From: Mucilaginibacter sp. UBA5151
GTDB lineage: Bacteria > Bacteroidota > Bacteroidia > Sphingobacteriales > Sphingobacteriaceae
NCBI GenBank assembly: GCA_002413785.1
Contig: DHXR01000023.1
Span: 1-57,704, forward strand
Direction: 5' to 3'
Length of the DNA stretch: 57,704 nucleotides
Position 1 is the stretch's first letter; every line of letters begins with the position of its first letter. A program made the translations under genes and the position numbers. This document shows, one piece after another, positions 8,052 to 16,620 of the stretch. Under the pieces are notes generated by a model, which was not told the origin of the DNA, ran no database searches, and saw nothing but the letters and a program-made list of their open reading frames with translations.

Positions 8052-8495
8052 TTATTTTCTCTTTACCAAAAATGCTTTATAATTGACATTCTTCTGAAAT
8101 GGCTGCCAATTTCCATTCTTATCGCCATATACATCAAAATCCATGCTAATTTCTTTCCATAGTCTTGCTATACCCATCTGATAAAGCCTGGTTCTTGACG
8201 GGGTGCTGCCAGTAGCAAAAATCCAGTGGTTCCCATACCGATCAGAAAATTCATTTATAGTATTAGCCACGGTTGAGAGAACGACATCCCTGTCCTGATT
8301 GTTACTTATAACATTATCATAAACCACACCAGTATCGGCATCCGCGTCACCAAAAGCTAAATTGTACATGGCCGGATTATCTTGAATTTTTGTGTACATA
8401 ATAACTTTTCTGATCTTTCCGTTTGGGCCATTACTATAAAATTCATAATCCTGAAAATCATTACTGGCAAAATAGACGTAGCGTTCTAAATTCAT
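8052..8495 (-). CDS. DUF6934-family protein
   Basis: A 147 aa protein with the family's marks: MNLERY at the start, DYEFYSNGPNGKI, YNLAFGD, VISNNQDRD and GSTPSRTRLYQMGI near the centre. The start at 8495 is chosen because the family begins MNLERY; an upstream ATG at 8528 would add 11 residues. A TAnnTTTG box (TATGTTTG, 8533-8526) lies 30 bases upstream. The function is unknown; it pairs with the small gene 7843-8010. Confidence 0.7.
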   Translation of the reverse strand: MNLERYVYFASNDFQDYEFYSNGPNGKIRKVIMYTKIQDNPAMYNLAFGDADADTGVVYDNVISNNQDRDVVLSTVANTINEFSDRYGNHWIFATGSTPSRTRLYQMGIARLWKEISMDFDVYGDKNGNWQPFQKNVNYKAFLVKRK

Positions 8496-8525
8496 TGTTT
8501 TGTGATATGATATGGCTTTGCTTTC

Positions 8526-8533
8526 CAAACATA
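8526..8533 (-). promoter_or_regulatory. Candidate -7 box of DUF6934 gene
   Basis: TATGTTTG on the minus strand, 30 bases before the chosen start at 8495. It overlaps the alternative upstream start at 8528, which argues for the downstream one. No clear -33 box. Confidence 0.35.
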
Positions 8534-8604
8534 GTAAATTATTGTCGGCTGTCGCTGAAAACCCTAATCTTTCGGCAGCATCTGTGTCATAAACCCGGCA
8601 CCAA

Positions 8605-8633
8605 CAAAAAAGGCCGAAACTAATCCCGGCCTT
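8605..8633 (-). terminator. Duplicate terminator after truncated BRO-N gene
   Basis: This has the same hairpin and loop as 7794-7821 (AAGGCCG..CGGCCTT plus T run on the minus strand) and the same flanking CCAACAAAAAA. It now ends transcription of the truncated gene at 8663-8902. Confidence 0.7.
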
Positions 8634-8662
8634 CCATTTATTAAAATTGCAATTTTATTTTT

Positions 8663-8902
8663 TCAAATGGTTTGGTTTTTACCGTCAGCAGCCTGCATTT
8701 TCAAACCGTTACAAATTGTAACGGTTTCATTTCCTTCATCTCTTAACCTTTTTTTCATCACACGCCAATACACCTGGGGGTTAGGACTGTTGGTCAAAAC
8801 GGCAATCATATCTACAATTGAAAAATACCATTTCTGCTGCTCCTCATCCCAAATGGCCCTTACTTTTTTATCCTCGAATATTTTTATTGCATCTTTTTTC
8901 AT
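8663..8902 (-). pseudogene. Truncated BRO-N domain gene
   Basis: Starts MKKDAIKIFEDKKVRAIWDE and continues WYFSIVDMIAVLTNSPNPQVYW, typical of the N-terminal BRO/KilA-like DNA-binding domain of phage antirepressor-like proteins. Complete proteins of this kind are usually well over 200 aa; here only 79 codons remain, ending just after AADGK. The downstream sequence (ATTTGAAAAAATAAAATTGC on the minus strand) is the same 3' end found behind the small proteins at 7843 and 9332, so the rest was lost at a recombination junction. Confidence 0.7.
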
Positions 8903-8992
8903 AAACTGCATGGTATCCAAAAATACACAATAAATTTTTTAATATCCTAATAACGCACCTGCTTTTACTAATAAAATTAGCAACACAGATAC

Positions 8993-9312
8993 CCCCGCCT
9001 GTTGCTATTGTAAAGATAAATGCCCCGCCTGTCCAGGCGTGCCGCCTGGACACACAACAATTTAAGCGTCCCGCTTAAACAAAACACCCTATTGCTATTT
9101 TAAAGATAAATGCGCCTGTTTATTTCATGTCACGCAATGCCTCAGCCGACGAACTTTATTTTGCAACTTTAACCGTAGCAGAAGGGTTTGCAGGCGCGGC
9201 GTATAAATATTGGTACAGCAGCGCGAATGTGGAAAGCCCATTGAAGATTATTTATTAATTTAAGCGGGACGCTTAAAATTGCTGTCATTCAAGCGGAACG
9301 CTTGAATGGGCG
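8993..9312 (+). mobile_element. RAYT-derived non-autonomous element, copy c (most complete)
   Basis: Contains hairpin TGTCCAGGCG-TGC-CGCCTGGACA (9030-9052), hairpin TTTAAGCGTCCCGCTTAAA (9061-9079), an intact 43-codon frame (9127-9258) and the right-end hairpins. The frame starts MSRNASADELYFATLTV and ends YKYWYSSANVESPLKIIY. The first half resembles the N-terminus of a Y1 transposase and YSSA is typical of its C-terminus, so the HUH and catalytic Tyr core is deleted. The 26-base word CCTGTTGCTATTGTAAAGATAAATGC occurs before and, diverged, after the hairpins. Confidence 0.7.
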
Positions 9313-9331
9313 GAGGGTTTAAATTGCAATT

Positions 9332-9495
9332 TTATTTTTTCAAATGCTCTGGTAACGGGTGTTTACGCATAAATTCTTTAGCTTTTTCTTCTTTTTTAAA
9401 AAAAAAGGTTCATTAGCGTAACTCCTAACTTTATCGGTTACAATAATATTATTATATTCCTTTTCTCTAACCGATGCTTTCTTGACTGCGGGCAT
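9332..9495 (-). pseudogene. Frameshifted copy of the small DUF6934-partner gene
   Basis: ATG at 9495 gives MPAVKKASVREKEYNNIIV then DKVRSYANEPFF, a clear homologue of 7843-8010. In the T9/A6 run (about 9397-9411 on the plus strand) one base is missing relative to the intact copy, so the original C-terminus (EFMRKHPLPEHLKK) is out of frame. There is no DUF6934 gene upstream. A homopolymer sequencing error is the alternative. Confidence 0.6.
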
Positions 9496-9660
9496 AATAA
9501 TTTCTTTCATTATCTATATCAAATATATTCATTTATCCCCCCGATCGCTATCGACCAAAAACATCGGCAAAAATTATATTCCCCCATTGCCACAAGTCCC
9601 GCTCGTGGCCCCCGTTTAGGTAGCCTGCATGCCTTACAGCAAATGGTTTATTTACCCAAT

Positions 9661-9691
9661 TTTGAAATAAACCAAAATTAATTTATATTTG
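9661..9691 (+). promoter_or_regulatory. Bacteroidota promoter, TTTG-N19-TATATTTG
   Basis: TTTG at 9661-9664 and TATATTTG at 9684-9691 have 19 bases between, matching the phylum's -33/-7 consensus. The ATG of the next gene begins only three bases after the -7 box, so the transcript should be leaderless or nearly so. Confidence 0.65.
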
Positions 9692-9694
9692 TAT

Positions 9695-9868
9695 ATGACC
9701 GATACTAAAGCAGATAGCTTAATTCAAAAACTTGAAAAGTATAGGGTTCGCATATCCAAAAGCGAACAAAAATCAAAGAAGTTTTTAGTTGATGCGGGGA
9801 TTGTTACATCTAAAGGCAACCTTAAAAACAACTTTAAACATATATGTATACCTCAAGAACAGGCTTAA
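9695..9868 (+). CDS. Small first gene of a broken two-gene module
   Basis: A 57 aa basic protein starting MTDTKADSLIQKLEKYRVRI and ending CIPQEQA, with FLVDAGIVTSKGNL in the middle. It overlaps the next start (9844) by 25 bases in another frame, the tight overlap typical of toxin-antitoxin pairs. I have a recollection of this protein preceding genes that start MYTSRTGLILGFHG in this group; the downstream partner here is truncated. A putative antitoxin. Confidence 0.55.
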   Translation: MTDTKADSLIQKLEKYRVRISKSEQKSKKFLVDAGIVTSKGNLKNNFKHICIPQEQA

Positions 9869-10763
9869 TTCTTGGGTTTCACGGCACAGACGAAAGTATT
9901 GTAAACAATATTCCAACAGGATCCAGTGAAGTTGAGGAATCTGAAAAAATGGACAAACTACATAGTGAATATATGCAAAGTGCCTGCCAGGAATCCAAGC
10001 CAATGGTTGATGGGTTTCTTCAAACTTTTAATCAAAAGATCTATGACTTCAGTACAGAATGGGTAAGCCGGATGAAATATTTCACCAATGAAATTGTTTA
10101 CTATTTAAGATACAGTTCGCCAACAGAAGAAGATTATCAACGATCAAAAAATTTATACCAAACGGTTTTTCTTGCCTGTATTGCCGGCAATGCTCCGTTC
10201 GTTACAACACCGGTAGATTTTCAATTTGGTTGTAATTCCTGTAATGACATAATCAGAATAAGCGGAATATGCGAGGATGCACCGGAAAAATATAAAAATC
10301 CTTATCATCCTCTTCCGGATTTTGATATGATACATTGTGACAATCATATTGTGTTAAAAGCGCCGGGTATTGGCGAAACAAGATGGGACTGCAATATACT
10401 GCAATATAAGAACAGTTAAATTTGATTTTGTTATGATCAATGTGAATCATATGGAGAACCAGGTTACCGGGCAAACCATTAGTGCCAGCGCAGAACTGGG
10501 TGCTTACAAAAGTATTGGTTCCAAATCATTGGGTGTATTGAAAGCAGAATTAAAAGCAGGGGGCAGAGGTTTTATTGAATGGGGGCCCAAATGGTATTAC
10601 AGATTTTGGAGTAAAAGTTGGCGTCAAGGCTGAAGCCGGACCTGTGGAAGCCTTAAATCCAGCAGAAACATCGGCAGAGATTGGTGCCGAAGCAAGATTT
10701 GGATGGAATTCAGGCCCATCCCTGCAGGGTCAGGGAATTTTATCGAAACTATCTATTAAATAA
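9844..10763 (+). pseudogene. Chimeric, twice-frameshifted gene remains
   Basis: Three parts are joined. Residues 1-23 (MYTSRTGLILGFHGTDESIV) look like the start of the second gene of the module beginning at 9695. From about 9913 an unrelated protein follows (KLHSEYMQSACQESKPMV and onward, with CNSC at about residue 133), ending at 10419. Homologous-looking sequence continues in a second frame to about 10590 (GAYKSIGSKSLGVLKAELKA) and in a third to 10763 (NGITDFGVKVGVKAEAGP), a Gly-rich tail. So there is one fusion and two frameshifts, near 10400 and in the G run at 10578-10585. Neither parent is functional as read. Confidence 0.6.
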
Positions 10764-10773
10764 AAAAAACATC

Positions 10774-11874
10774 ATGAAATACATCATCCTTTTTTTTACC
10801 GTTTTTTTCTCTTCGTCACTAACCGCGCAGGATTGCACCGATGAATCGTTACTGCAAAAACCAGGTGTATGGGAAGAAACCAGTGGTAGCATTTCCGGAA
10901 TAACATCCGCCGACCTTGCCAGGGAAAAAAAGATTGAAGCATCCTTCCATTCCATGATAAAATCAAAATACACGCCAATGGGTTTGAAGATTAAATTTGG
11001 TGGTGCTTATGGGAGCTCATACCCTTTTATGCCGGTTAACAGCTACTACTATCATATCAGGGCATTTCAATTCTACTGCGAAGAAAATACGATTAAAACA
11101 GTCGCCGAATCTGGTACAATACTTCAAATTAATGTCAACAATTTTATTGTCGATATTTACGACACAGCTCAAGGCGGCAGGTCATCAGCCGAAGGGTTTA
11201 ATGTTATATATGAACTGCCTGTTGAAAAAGATGGTTACTGGTATTTCAGAAAAAGAGATGAAAACATGGGTTTTGGTATATTTGGCAAAAGCAGTGCATG
11301 GCTTGTAACGTACGATGGCAAACTCCCTTTCGCATTTGTAACCAAAAAAGAGTTTCTGCAAAAGAGAAAAATCAGTCTGACAGATGAAATGCACCATAGT
11401 GCAGAAGTAGATAAAGAGGTACTTAAAAATCTTGAAACAGAGAAAGGGCTTGAAGAAGTGGAATATAAAAATGACCCTGAAAAACTTGCAAAGTATATAA
11501 GAGGTTATAATTACACCAAAGAAAATTATGAAAAATTACTGGCCGGTAATGAAAAAAATTATCAACCTGAATTTGATAAAATTGAAACGCTATTAAAAAT
11601 GCCTGTGGAGGAATTGAATCAGCAAGCTATTGTAAAGCTGGATCCTGACGGAAGGGGGGAAAATTCTTATTTATTTACCGACGATAAAGACCCTTTTTGC
11701 GAAATACTCATCAAACCAAATCCCGGTTATTTCAATAAAAAATTACCAAGGTCAACTCCGCAATTTATTTTTGTGTATGTAACATGGGATCCCAAGCCTA
11801 TATTATCAAAATTCAGGGAAGATATTATAAAGGCTGTTGATTTTGCAAAATTAAAAAGCATGCTTGGAAAATAG
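10774..11874 (+). CDS. Secreted protein of unknown function, paralogue 1
   Basis: A 366 aa protein with a signal peptide (MKYIILFFTVFFSSSLTAQ). Start 10774 is chosen because the signal peptide begins there. It is about half identical by eye to the next gene, sharing ADLAREKK, MIKSKY, PVEKDGYWYF, the YDGKLP..VTKKEFL block, and the end K(A/S)VDF..LK.MLGK. A more distant relative is 13041-14870. I know no function. It lies in a run of five secreted-protein genes transcribed the same way with short gaps. Confidence 0.75.
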   Translation: MKYIILFFTVFFSSSLTAQDCTDESLLQKPGVWEETSGSISGITSADLAREKKIEASFHSMIKSKYTPMGLKIKFGGAYGSSYPFMPVNSYYYHIRAFQFYCEENTIKTVAESGTILQINVNNFIVDIYDTAQGGRSSAEGFNVIYELPVEKDGYWYFRKRDENMGFGIFGKSSAWLVTYDGKLPFAFVTKKEFLQKRKISLTDEMHHSAEVDKEVLKNLETEKGLEEVEYKNDPEKLAKYIRGYNYTKENYEKLLAGNEKNYQPEFDKIETLLKMPVEELNQQAIVKLDPDGRGENSYLFTDDKDPFCEILIKPNPGYFNKKLPRSTPQFIFVYVTWDPKPILSKFREDIIKAVDFAKLKSMLGK

Positions 11875-11906
11875 CAATCCATGCGATAAATGAAAAATTA
11901 ATTATC

Positions 11907-13013
11907 ATGAAAAAATACCTGGTCCTTTTTTTAAGTATGGCAGTCATTGCGATTTCATCCTCTGCGCAGGATTGTACCCCAGAATTGCTGGCCCAAAAAC
12001 CCGGCACCTGGAAAGAAAGCAGCAATGCTTTATCGGGAATATCGGCAGCCGACCTTGCGAGAGAAAAAAAAGTGGTGGCGGCAATACATGCTATGATAAA
12101 ATCAAAGTATGTACCTATGGGTGTTAATGCTCGTTTTAATGGCGGCTATAACAGGTCTGAGCCAAATATGCAGGGCAATGGCTACTCTTATAGTATCATG
12201 GCATTTGGCTATTACTGCGACGGCAATAATATTAAAACAGAGGACGAAACTTCAACAAATTTTGAAATAGCTGCCAATATTTTTGATTCAGAAATTTACG
12301 ATACTGCCCAGGGAGACAGATTATTAGCCGAAGGATTTAATGTTATGCATGACATGCCTGTTGAAAAAGATGGTTACTGGTATTTTAAAGAAATAGATGC
12401 AGACCTGGGTTTTGGCATGAAGGGCAAAAGCTGCGCCTGGCTTATTACTTATGATGGAAAACTTCCCTATACTTATGTAACTAAAAAGGAGTTTCTGGAA
12501 AAAAGAAAACGGTCGTTATCGGCCCAAATGCTCATGTCAGCAGCAGGGTTTAAAGATAATCTGAAGAATATTGAAATTGAAAAAGAATTAACAGAAAAAG
12601 ATTTAAAAAACGACCCGGAAAAATTAAAAAGGTATATAAAATTGGATTACCAATACAAAAAAGACAAGTACCAAAAATTCCTCGCAGATAATGAAAAACC
12701 ATTCAAACCGGCATTTGAAAATATTGAAAAGCAGTTACAGATGTCTGCTGAAATATTAAATCAAAAAGCGATTGTGAAAAGAGACCCTAATGATACCTAT
12801 AATTATCTCTTTACCGATGAAAATGATCCTTTTGGCGAAGTACTCGTCAAGCCAAATTCCGGTTATTTCAATAAAAATTTACCCAAATCATCGCCGCAAT
12901 TTTTTTGGATATATATGGTATGGAACCACAATGAACCAATTGCATCAATGTTTAAGGAAAACAGTATGAAAGCAGTTGATTTTACAGCATTGAAAAATAT
13001 GCTGGGGAAATAA
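11907..13013 (+). CDS. Secreted protein of unknown function, paralogue 2
   Basis: A 368 aa tandem duplicate of the preceding gene, 32 bases downstream, with its own signal peptide (MKKYLVLFLSMAVIAISSSA). Both mature proteins start QDCT(D/P)E and keep several Cys positions. The conserved blocks are those given for paralogue 1. The family is unidentified. Confidence 0.75.
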   Translation: MKKYLVLFLSMAVIAISSSAQDCTPELLAQKPGTWKESSNALSGISAADLAREKKVVAAIHAMIKSKYVPMGVNARFNGGYNRSEPNMQGNGYSYSIMAFGYYCDGNNIKTEDETSTNFEIAANIFDSEIYDTAQGDRLLAEGFNVMHDMPVEKDGYWYFKEIDADLGFGMKGKSCAWLITYDGKLPYTYVTKKEFLEKRKRSLSAQMLMSAAGFKDNLKNIEIEKELTEKDLKNDPEKLKRYIKLDYQYKKDKYQKFLADNEKPFKPAFENIEKQLQMSAEILNQKAIVKRDPNDTYNYLFTDENDPFGEVLVKPNSGYFNKNLPKSSPQFFWIYMVWNHNEPIASMFKENSMKAVDFTALKNMLGK

Positions 13014-13040
13014 AACATCAGAAGTCTAAATTATAATAAA

Positions 13041-14870
13041 ATGAAAAAGAAACTTCTTTTTTGCGCCTTCAACGTTTTCACGTTGCTTTCTTTTGCCCAA
13101 CCCATCCCCCGCCAATCCATTGAAGACAGTGTAATTGGCTGGATGAAAGTGTATCACTTCAAAGGCGTAAAGGAAACTAAAAATGTTGACAATAAACTTT
13201 ATTCAGCGGCTCAGTTATCCGTCTGCGATTCTTTTGCCAACTGGATGCAGGCCAGTTATTTGCCAAAAGGCGGATTGGGCGATGTAAAAAAAGCTGTTTC
13301 TGAAAAGCTTGGTTTATATAATCAGTACACTGCCGCCTGGCCGCAGTGTTACGGCGCGTATTCTAAAACATATTTTGAACTCAAATACAATAGTAGCCAC
13401 AAGTTAGAACCTGAAACAAACAGCAATATATATTGGGGCGTATTTGCCAATCAGGTTCCTGGAGATTGGCCTATCAGGGACATCTGCACAGCCACCCAAT
13501 ATTATTTTACCATGCCAACCTCTGAAACAGAGGTTTATGACGAAATTAATAAAAAGATACTTGATTTAACTCATAATGAAAACATTAAACCTTACACCAC
13601 CTATTGGGTAAAAAATACGGGGTTTGGTGGTGGAGCAGAGCACGTTTTATTATGTAAAGACAATAAATCACCTTTTATTAAAATAACTAAAGGCGAATAT
13701 TTACATGCATTGGAAGAAGCAATACCCAGATTACATGAAGCGGAAAAGAAAAAAATCTATGAGCAGAATCAGGGCAACCAAAAAAGTATAGATTACTTAA
13801 TGAAGTATTTGGATGAAAAAAATGATAAACGAATTGTTTGTCTGAAGAATAACAAAGAAAAATATAAAAACCGCTTACTGGAAACTGCCGAAGTATTTGA
13901 ACCACAACCGAATATCATGCTGGAGCAAACTCCTGATATTTTTGAAGGGAATGAATATCAAGCCAAAAAATTTCCCGTTTACAAAATTGACCCTGCGATG
14001 GCTGAACTTTGTAAAAAGGATAAACCCCAATGGATAATGATTAGCTGGGCTTATTACCCCGGTAACCCGATAGAACAGCAACAACATGAAGCCATAATCA
14101 ACAATTTTAATTTCAGCTATGTCTATAACTTTTTCTTTGATTCCGAAAAGGTAAAAGGTCAGCCATATAAACCACTCCATTCTCCTTATACCAAAGAAAA
14201 AGAAGTAGTTGCAGATGTTTCTTTAGCCAGTAAAAAAAACACAAATGACAAAAACATTTATTTCTTTGAAGACTTTTCCTCAACAGGTATTGGTAAAAAA
14301 CCAATTGGCTGGAGAACTGAATATGGCTTAAATGGAGGTGTTGTTGAACATCCGGATGGATTAGATGGCAATTGGGTTTTGATAACGGATAACACTTTAA
14401 CGCCGAAACAATTAAAAAATCCGTTGCCGCAAAATTTTACATTGAGTTTTGAATTGGTAGCTGCTCAGAATTTTGCCTGGGGAGCAAAAGGATTAACTTT
14501 TCAATTATCAAAAGAAACATCCCCTGGAAACGCAGAATCATTTCTGAAATTAAAACTACGCCCTGGTTTTGATGGTAAAGATGGTGAGGCAACTCTTGAA
14601 ACAAAATTCCCCTCTCCACCAGGCTATTCGAACGGCACTAAATGGCTTGTTGCCAGCGGTTTTTCCAATGACAAAAAGAATAACCATATAACAGTGACAA
14701 TAATAAAGAATAAAGAAACCCTGCAAGTGTATATTAATAAATCTAAAATAATTGAATACGAGAAAGCAATACCTGCAGCTCATTTATTCAATGCCATGTC
14801 GTTTTCGAGTGGCAACTCAGGAGAGAATGATAAGTTTCACATCAGTAATATTAAAATCACAAAGGATTGA
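13041..14870 (+). CDS. Secreted two-part protein, paralogue-like N-terminus plus beta-sandwich C-terminus
   Basis: A 609 aa protein with a signal peptide (MKKKLLFCAFNVFTLLSFAQ). Residues 20-390 recall the two preceding proteins in layout: SPFIKITKGEYLHALEEA matches their LP..VTKKEFL block, and PQWIMISWAY matches their PQFIFVYVTW block. Residues about 410-609 form a LamG/concanavalin-like sandwich: FFEDFSSTGIGKKPIGW, then PQNFTLSFELVA, then a KFHISNIKI end. This suggests glycan or surface binding, but only by fold analogy. It is 27 bases after the previous gene, so probably one transcript. Confidence 0.65.
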   Translation: MKKKLLFCAFNVFTLLSFAQPIPRQSIEDSVIGWMKVYHFKGVKETKNVDNKLYSAAQLSVCDSFANWMQASYLPKGGLGDVKKAVSEKLGLYNQYTAAWPQCYGAYSKTYFELKYNSSHKLEPETNSNIYWGVFANQVPGDWPIRDICTATQYYFTMPTSETEVYDEINKKILDLTHNENIKPYTTYWVKNTGFGGGAEHVLLCKDNKSPFIKITKGEYLHALEEAIPRLHEAEKKKIYEQNQGNQKSIDYLMKYLDEKNDKRIVCLKNNKEKYKNRLLETAEVFEPQPNIMLEQTPDIFEGNEYQAKKFPVYKIDPAMAELCKKDKPQWIMISWAYYPGNPIEQQQHEAIINNFNFSYVYNFFFDSEKVKGQPYKPLHSPYTKEKEVVADVSLASKKNTNDKNIYFFEDFSSTGIGKKPIGWRTEYGLNGGVVEHPDGLDGNWVLITDNTLTPKQLKNPLPQNFTLSFELVAAQNFAWGAKGLTFQLSKETSPGNAESFLKLKLRPGFDGKDGEATLETKFPSPPGYSNGTKWLVASGFSNDKKNNHITVTIIKNKETLQVYINKSKIIEYEKAIPAAHLFNAMSFSSGNSGENDKFHISNIKITKD

Positions 14871-14950
14871 TCAGCATCTATAAAATGAAAACCCTTTTAT
14901 GGGATAAAAAATAATCGCATCAAGAATATTAATAATTTAAAAACAATGTT

Positions 14951-16576
14951 ATGAAGAAATTATTCCCATTTCTATTCCTCTTCCTTGCAACGTTAATGTC
15001 AGGATTACAGGCGCAACAAACAACAAAAACAATTGGTAAGCCGGCTGCCGGTAGTTCACTTCTCAGTGGAATATACAGCGCTCCGTCAGGAAGCGCAATT
15101 GTATTACAGAATAACGCTAAAAACGATCTTACCCTTACAGCGAAAAAAGAGGAGGGTAAGGTTTACAGCAACAATACTTTCAGTTTTACAACTCCTTTTC
15201 CCGATGGAACTAAATATAAAGTAACTCTGAAAAAAGCACCTGCAGGACAAACTTGTATGATTTACACAGGCATTGAAGGGACCATGCCTCAAAGTGCAAA
15301 CACGCTCAGAATTGGTTCCGATTATACCTATGACCTGTTAAGCCGCTCTACAGACAACAAAGCATTCAGCACTTTCTACGAAACATTTGAGCCTGCAGTA
15401 GGTGGAAACCAGGGAGAAGAAGGTCGTTATGTAGTATTTATTTCTTCAGCAAATTTTGCCGGCTCAACCGGAAAACATCGCCAGATTTTTTGGCGTGACC
15501 GCAATTCCGGCATCACCAAATTAATAAGCGCCTCTGCTGCGGGTGAAGAAGGTAATGCGGATAGTTATGCTCCTGCTATTTCAGGGGATGGCAAAACGGT
15601 TGCATTTGAATCGTATTCCAGCAACCTGGTGCAGAGTGACAAAAACGGGTTCCGCGATGTTTTTGTCTGGCATTCGAATACCGGTAAAATTGATGTGGTG
15701 AGCATTGGCGCAAAGGGTACTGAGGCCAATGCGGAAAGCTACGAGCCTACTGTTTCCGGAGATGGAAGATTCATTGCATTTACATCAATGGCCGGAAATA
15801 TTTCAGCAACTGAAAAAGGTGTTTCAAACAACAATGTTTATTTACGCGATATGCAGGCTGATACAACCATATTGATCAGTGTTGATCCAAATACTAAAAA
15901 AGGCGGTGGTGGTTCCAATCCTTCCATTTCGTACGATGGTAACCGGATTGCTTTCTATTCACATACTGCCACTTTAGTCAGCGACGACAATAACGGGTTA
16001 TGGGATATCTTTTTATGGGAGAAAAACAAAGCACCACTAAAAAGAATTAGTCTTACTGCCGATGGAAAGGAACGTAACCAGGGAAACGAAAGTTCGGACC
16101 GGATTGTAGCTCCGGCGATCTCCGGAAATGGACAGTTTATTGCCTATACGACTACGGCCTCCAACATGGTGCCAGGCGATAATAACAATTCTCAGGATGT
16201 ATTCGTTTACGACATTAATGCAAATACCACCACAATAGCAAGTAATAGTTCCGACGGGAAGCCAGGTAATGCAGACAGTCCGATTGCACAAGGCGAAAAA
16301 ATTGCTATTTCTTATGATGGAAAATGGGTAGCTTTTTCAACCAACGCATCCAATCTGGGAGTACCTGCGTCCAATATAGTCATGCACAATATGGCAACAG
16401 GTGAAAACAAAGTGGTCTCTTCAGTAGTAGGAAGCGGTGTTGGCCGGCCATCCATGTCCTATTCAGGCGGATATGTAGTTTTTGGTATTGGCGGTAAACT
16501 TGACAGCAGGTTTCCATCATCGGGAATTTTCGCAAACTATACTGGTGTTGGACCTTGCCTTTCCTGCCCTCAATAA
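14951..16576 (+). CDS. Secreted TolB/PD40-like beta-propeller protein
   Basis: A 541 aa protein with a signal peptide (MKKLFPFLFLFLATLMSG). The N-terminal 120 residues are a small beta-rich domain. The rest has repeated blades of the form SGDGxxxAFxS..L...D.N...DVFVxD, for example SGDGKTVAFESYSSNLV, SGDGRFIAFTS, SYDGNRIAFYS and SGNGQFIAYTT. Two Cys at the end (CLSCPQ). This is probably a periplasmic or surface scaffold; no enzyme motif is seen. Confidence 0.75.
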   Translation: MKKLFPFLFLFLATLMSGLQAQQTTKTIGKPAAGSSLLSGIYSAPSGSAIVLQNNAKNDLTLTAKKEEGKVYSNNTFSFTTPFPDGTKYKVTLKKAPAGQTCMIYTGIEGTMPQSANTLRIGSDYTYDLLSRSTDNKAFSTFYETFEPAVGGNQGEEGRYVVFISSANFAGSTGKHRQIFWRDRNSGITKLISASAAGEEGNADSYAPAISGDGKTVAFESYSSNLVQSDKNGFRDVFVWHSNTGKIDVVSIGAKGTEANAESYEPTVSGDGRFIAFTSMAGNISATEKGVSNNNVYLRDMQADTTILISVDPNTKKGGGGSNPSISYDGNRIAFYSHTATLVSDDNNGLWDIFLWEKNKAPLKRISLTADGKERNQGNESSDRIVAPAISGNGQFIAYTTTASNMVPGDNNNSQDVFVYDINANTTTIASNSSDGKPGNADSPIAQGEKIAISYDGKWVAFSTNASNLGVPASNIVMHNMATGENKVVSSVVGSGVGRPSMSYSGGYVVFGIGGKLDSRFPSSGIFANYTGVGPCLSCPQ

Positions 16577-16620
16577 TGCATTATTAAAATTGCATGCTTA
16601 AACAATTTCATACCCAGTTG

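Noticed and set aside
7870..8082. A 70-codon plus-strand frame
   Set aside because: Antisense of the small gene 7843-8010 and the end of the DUF6934 gene, both better supported.
10578..10590. Programmed frameshifting at the G run
   Set aside because: A second, unrelated shift and an upstream fusion in the same gene fit decay better; no slippery heptamer or downstream structure was evident.
10997..11308. A 103-codon frame within the first secreted paralogue
   Set aside because: Out-of-frame shadow of 10774-11874, which has a signal peptide and a paralogue.
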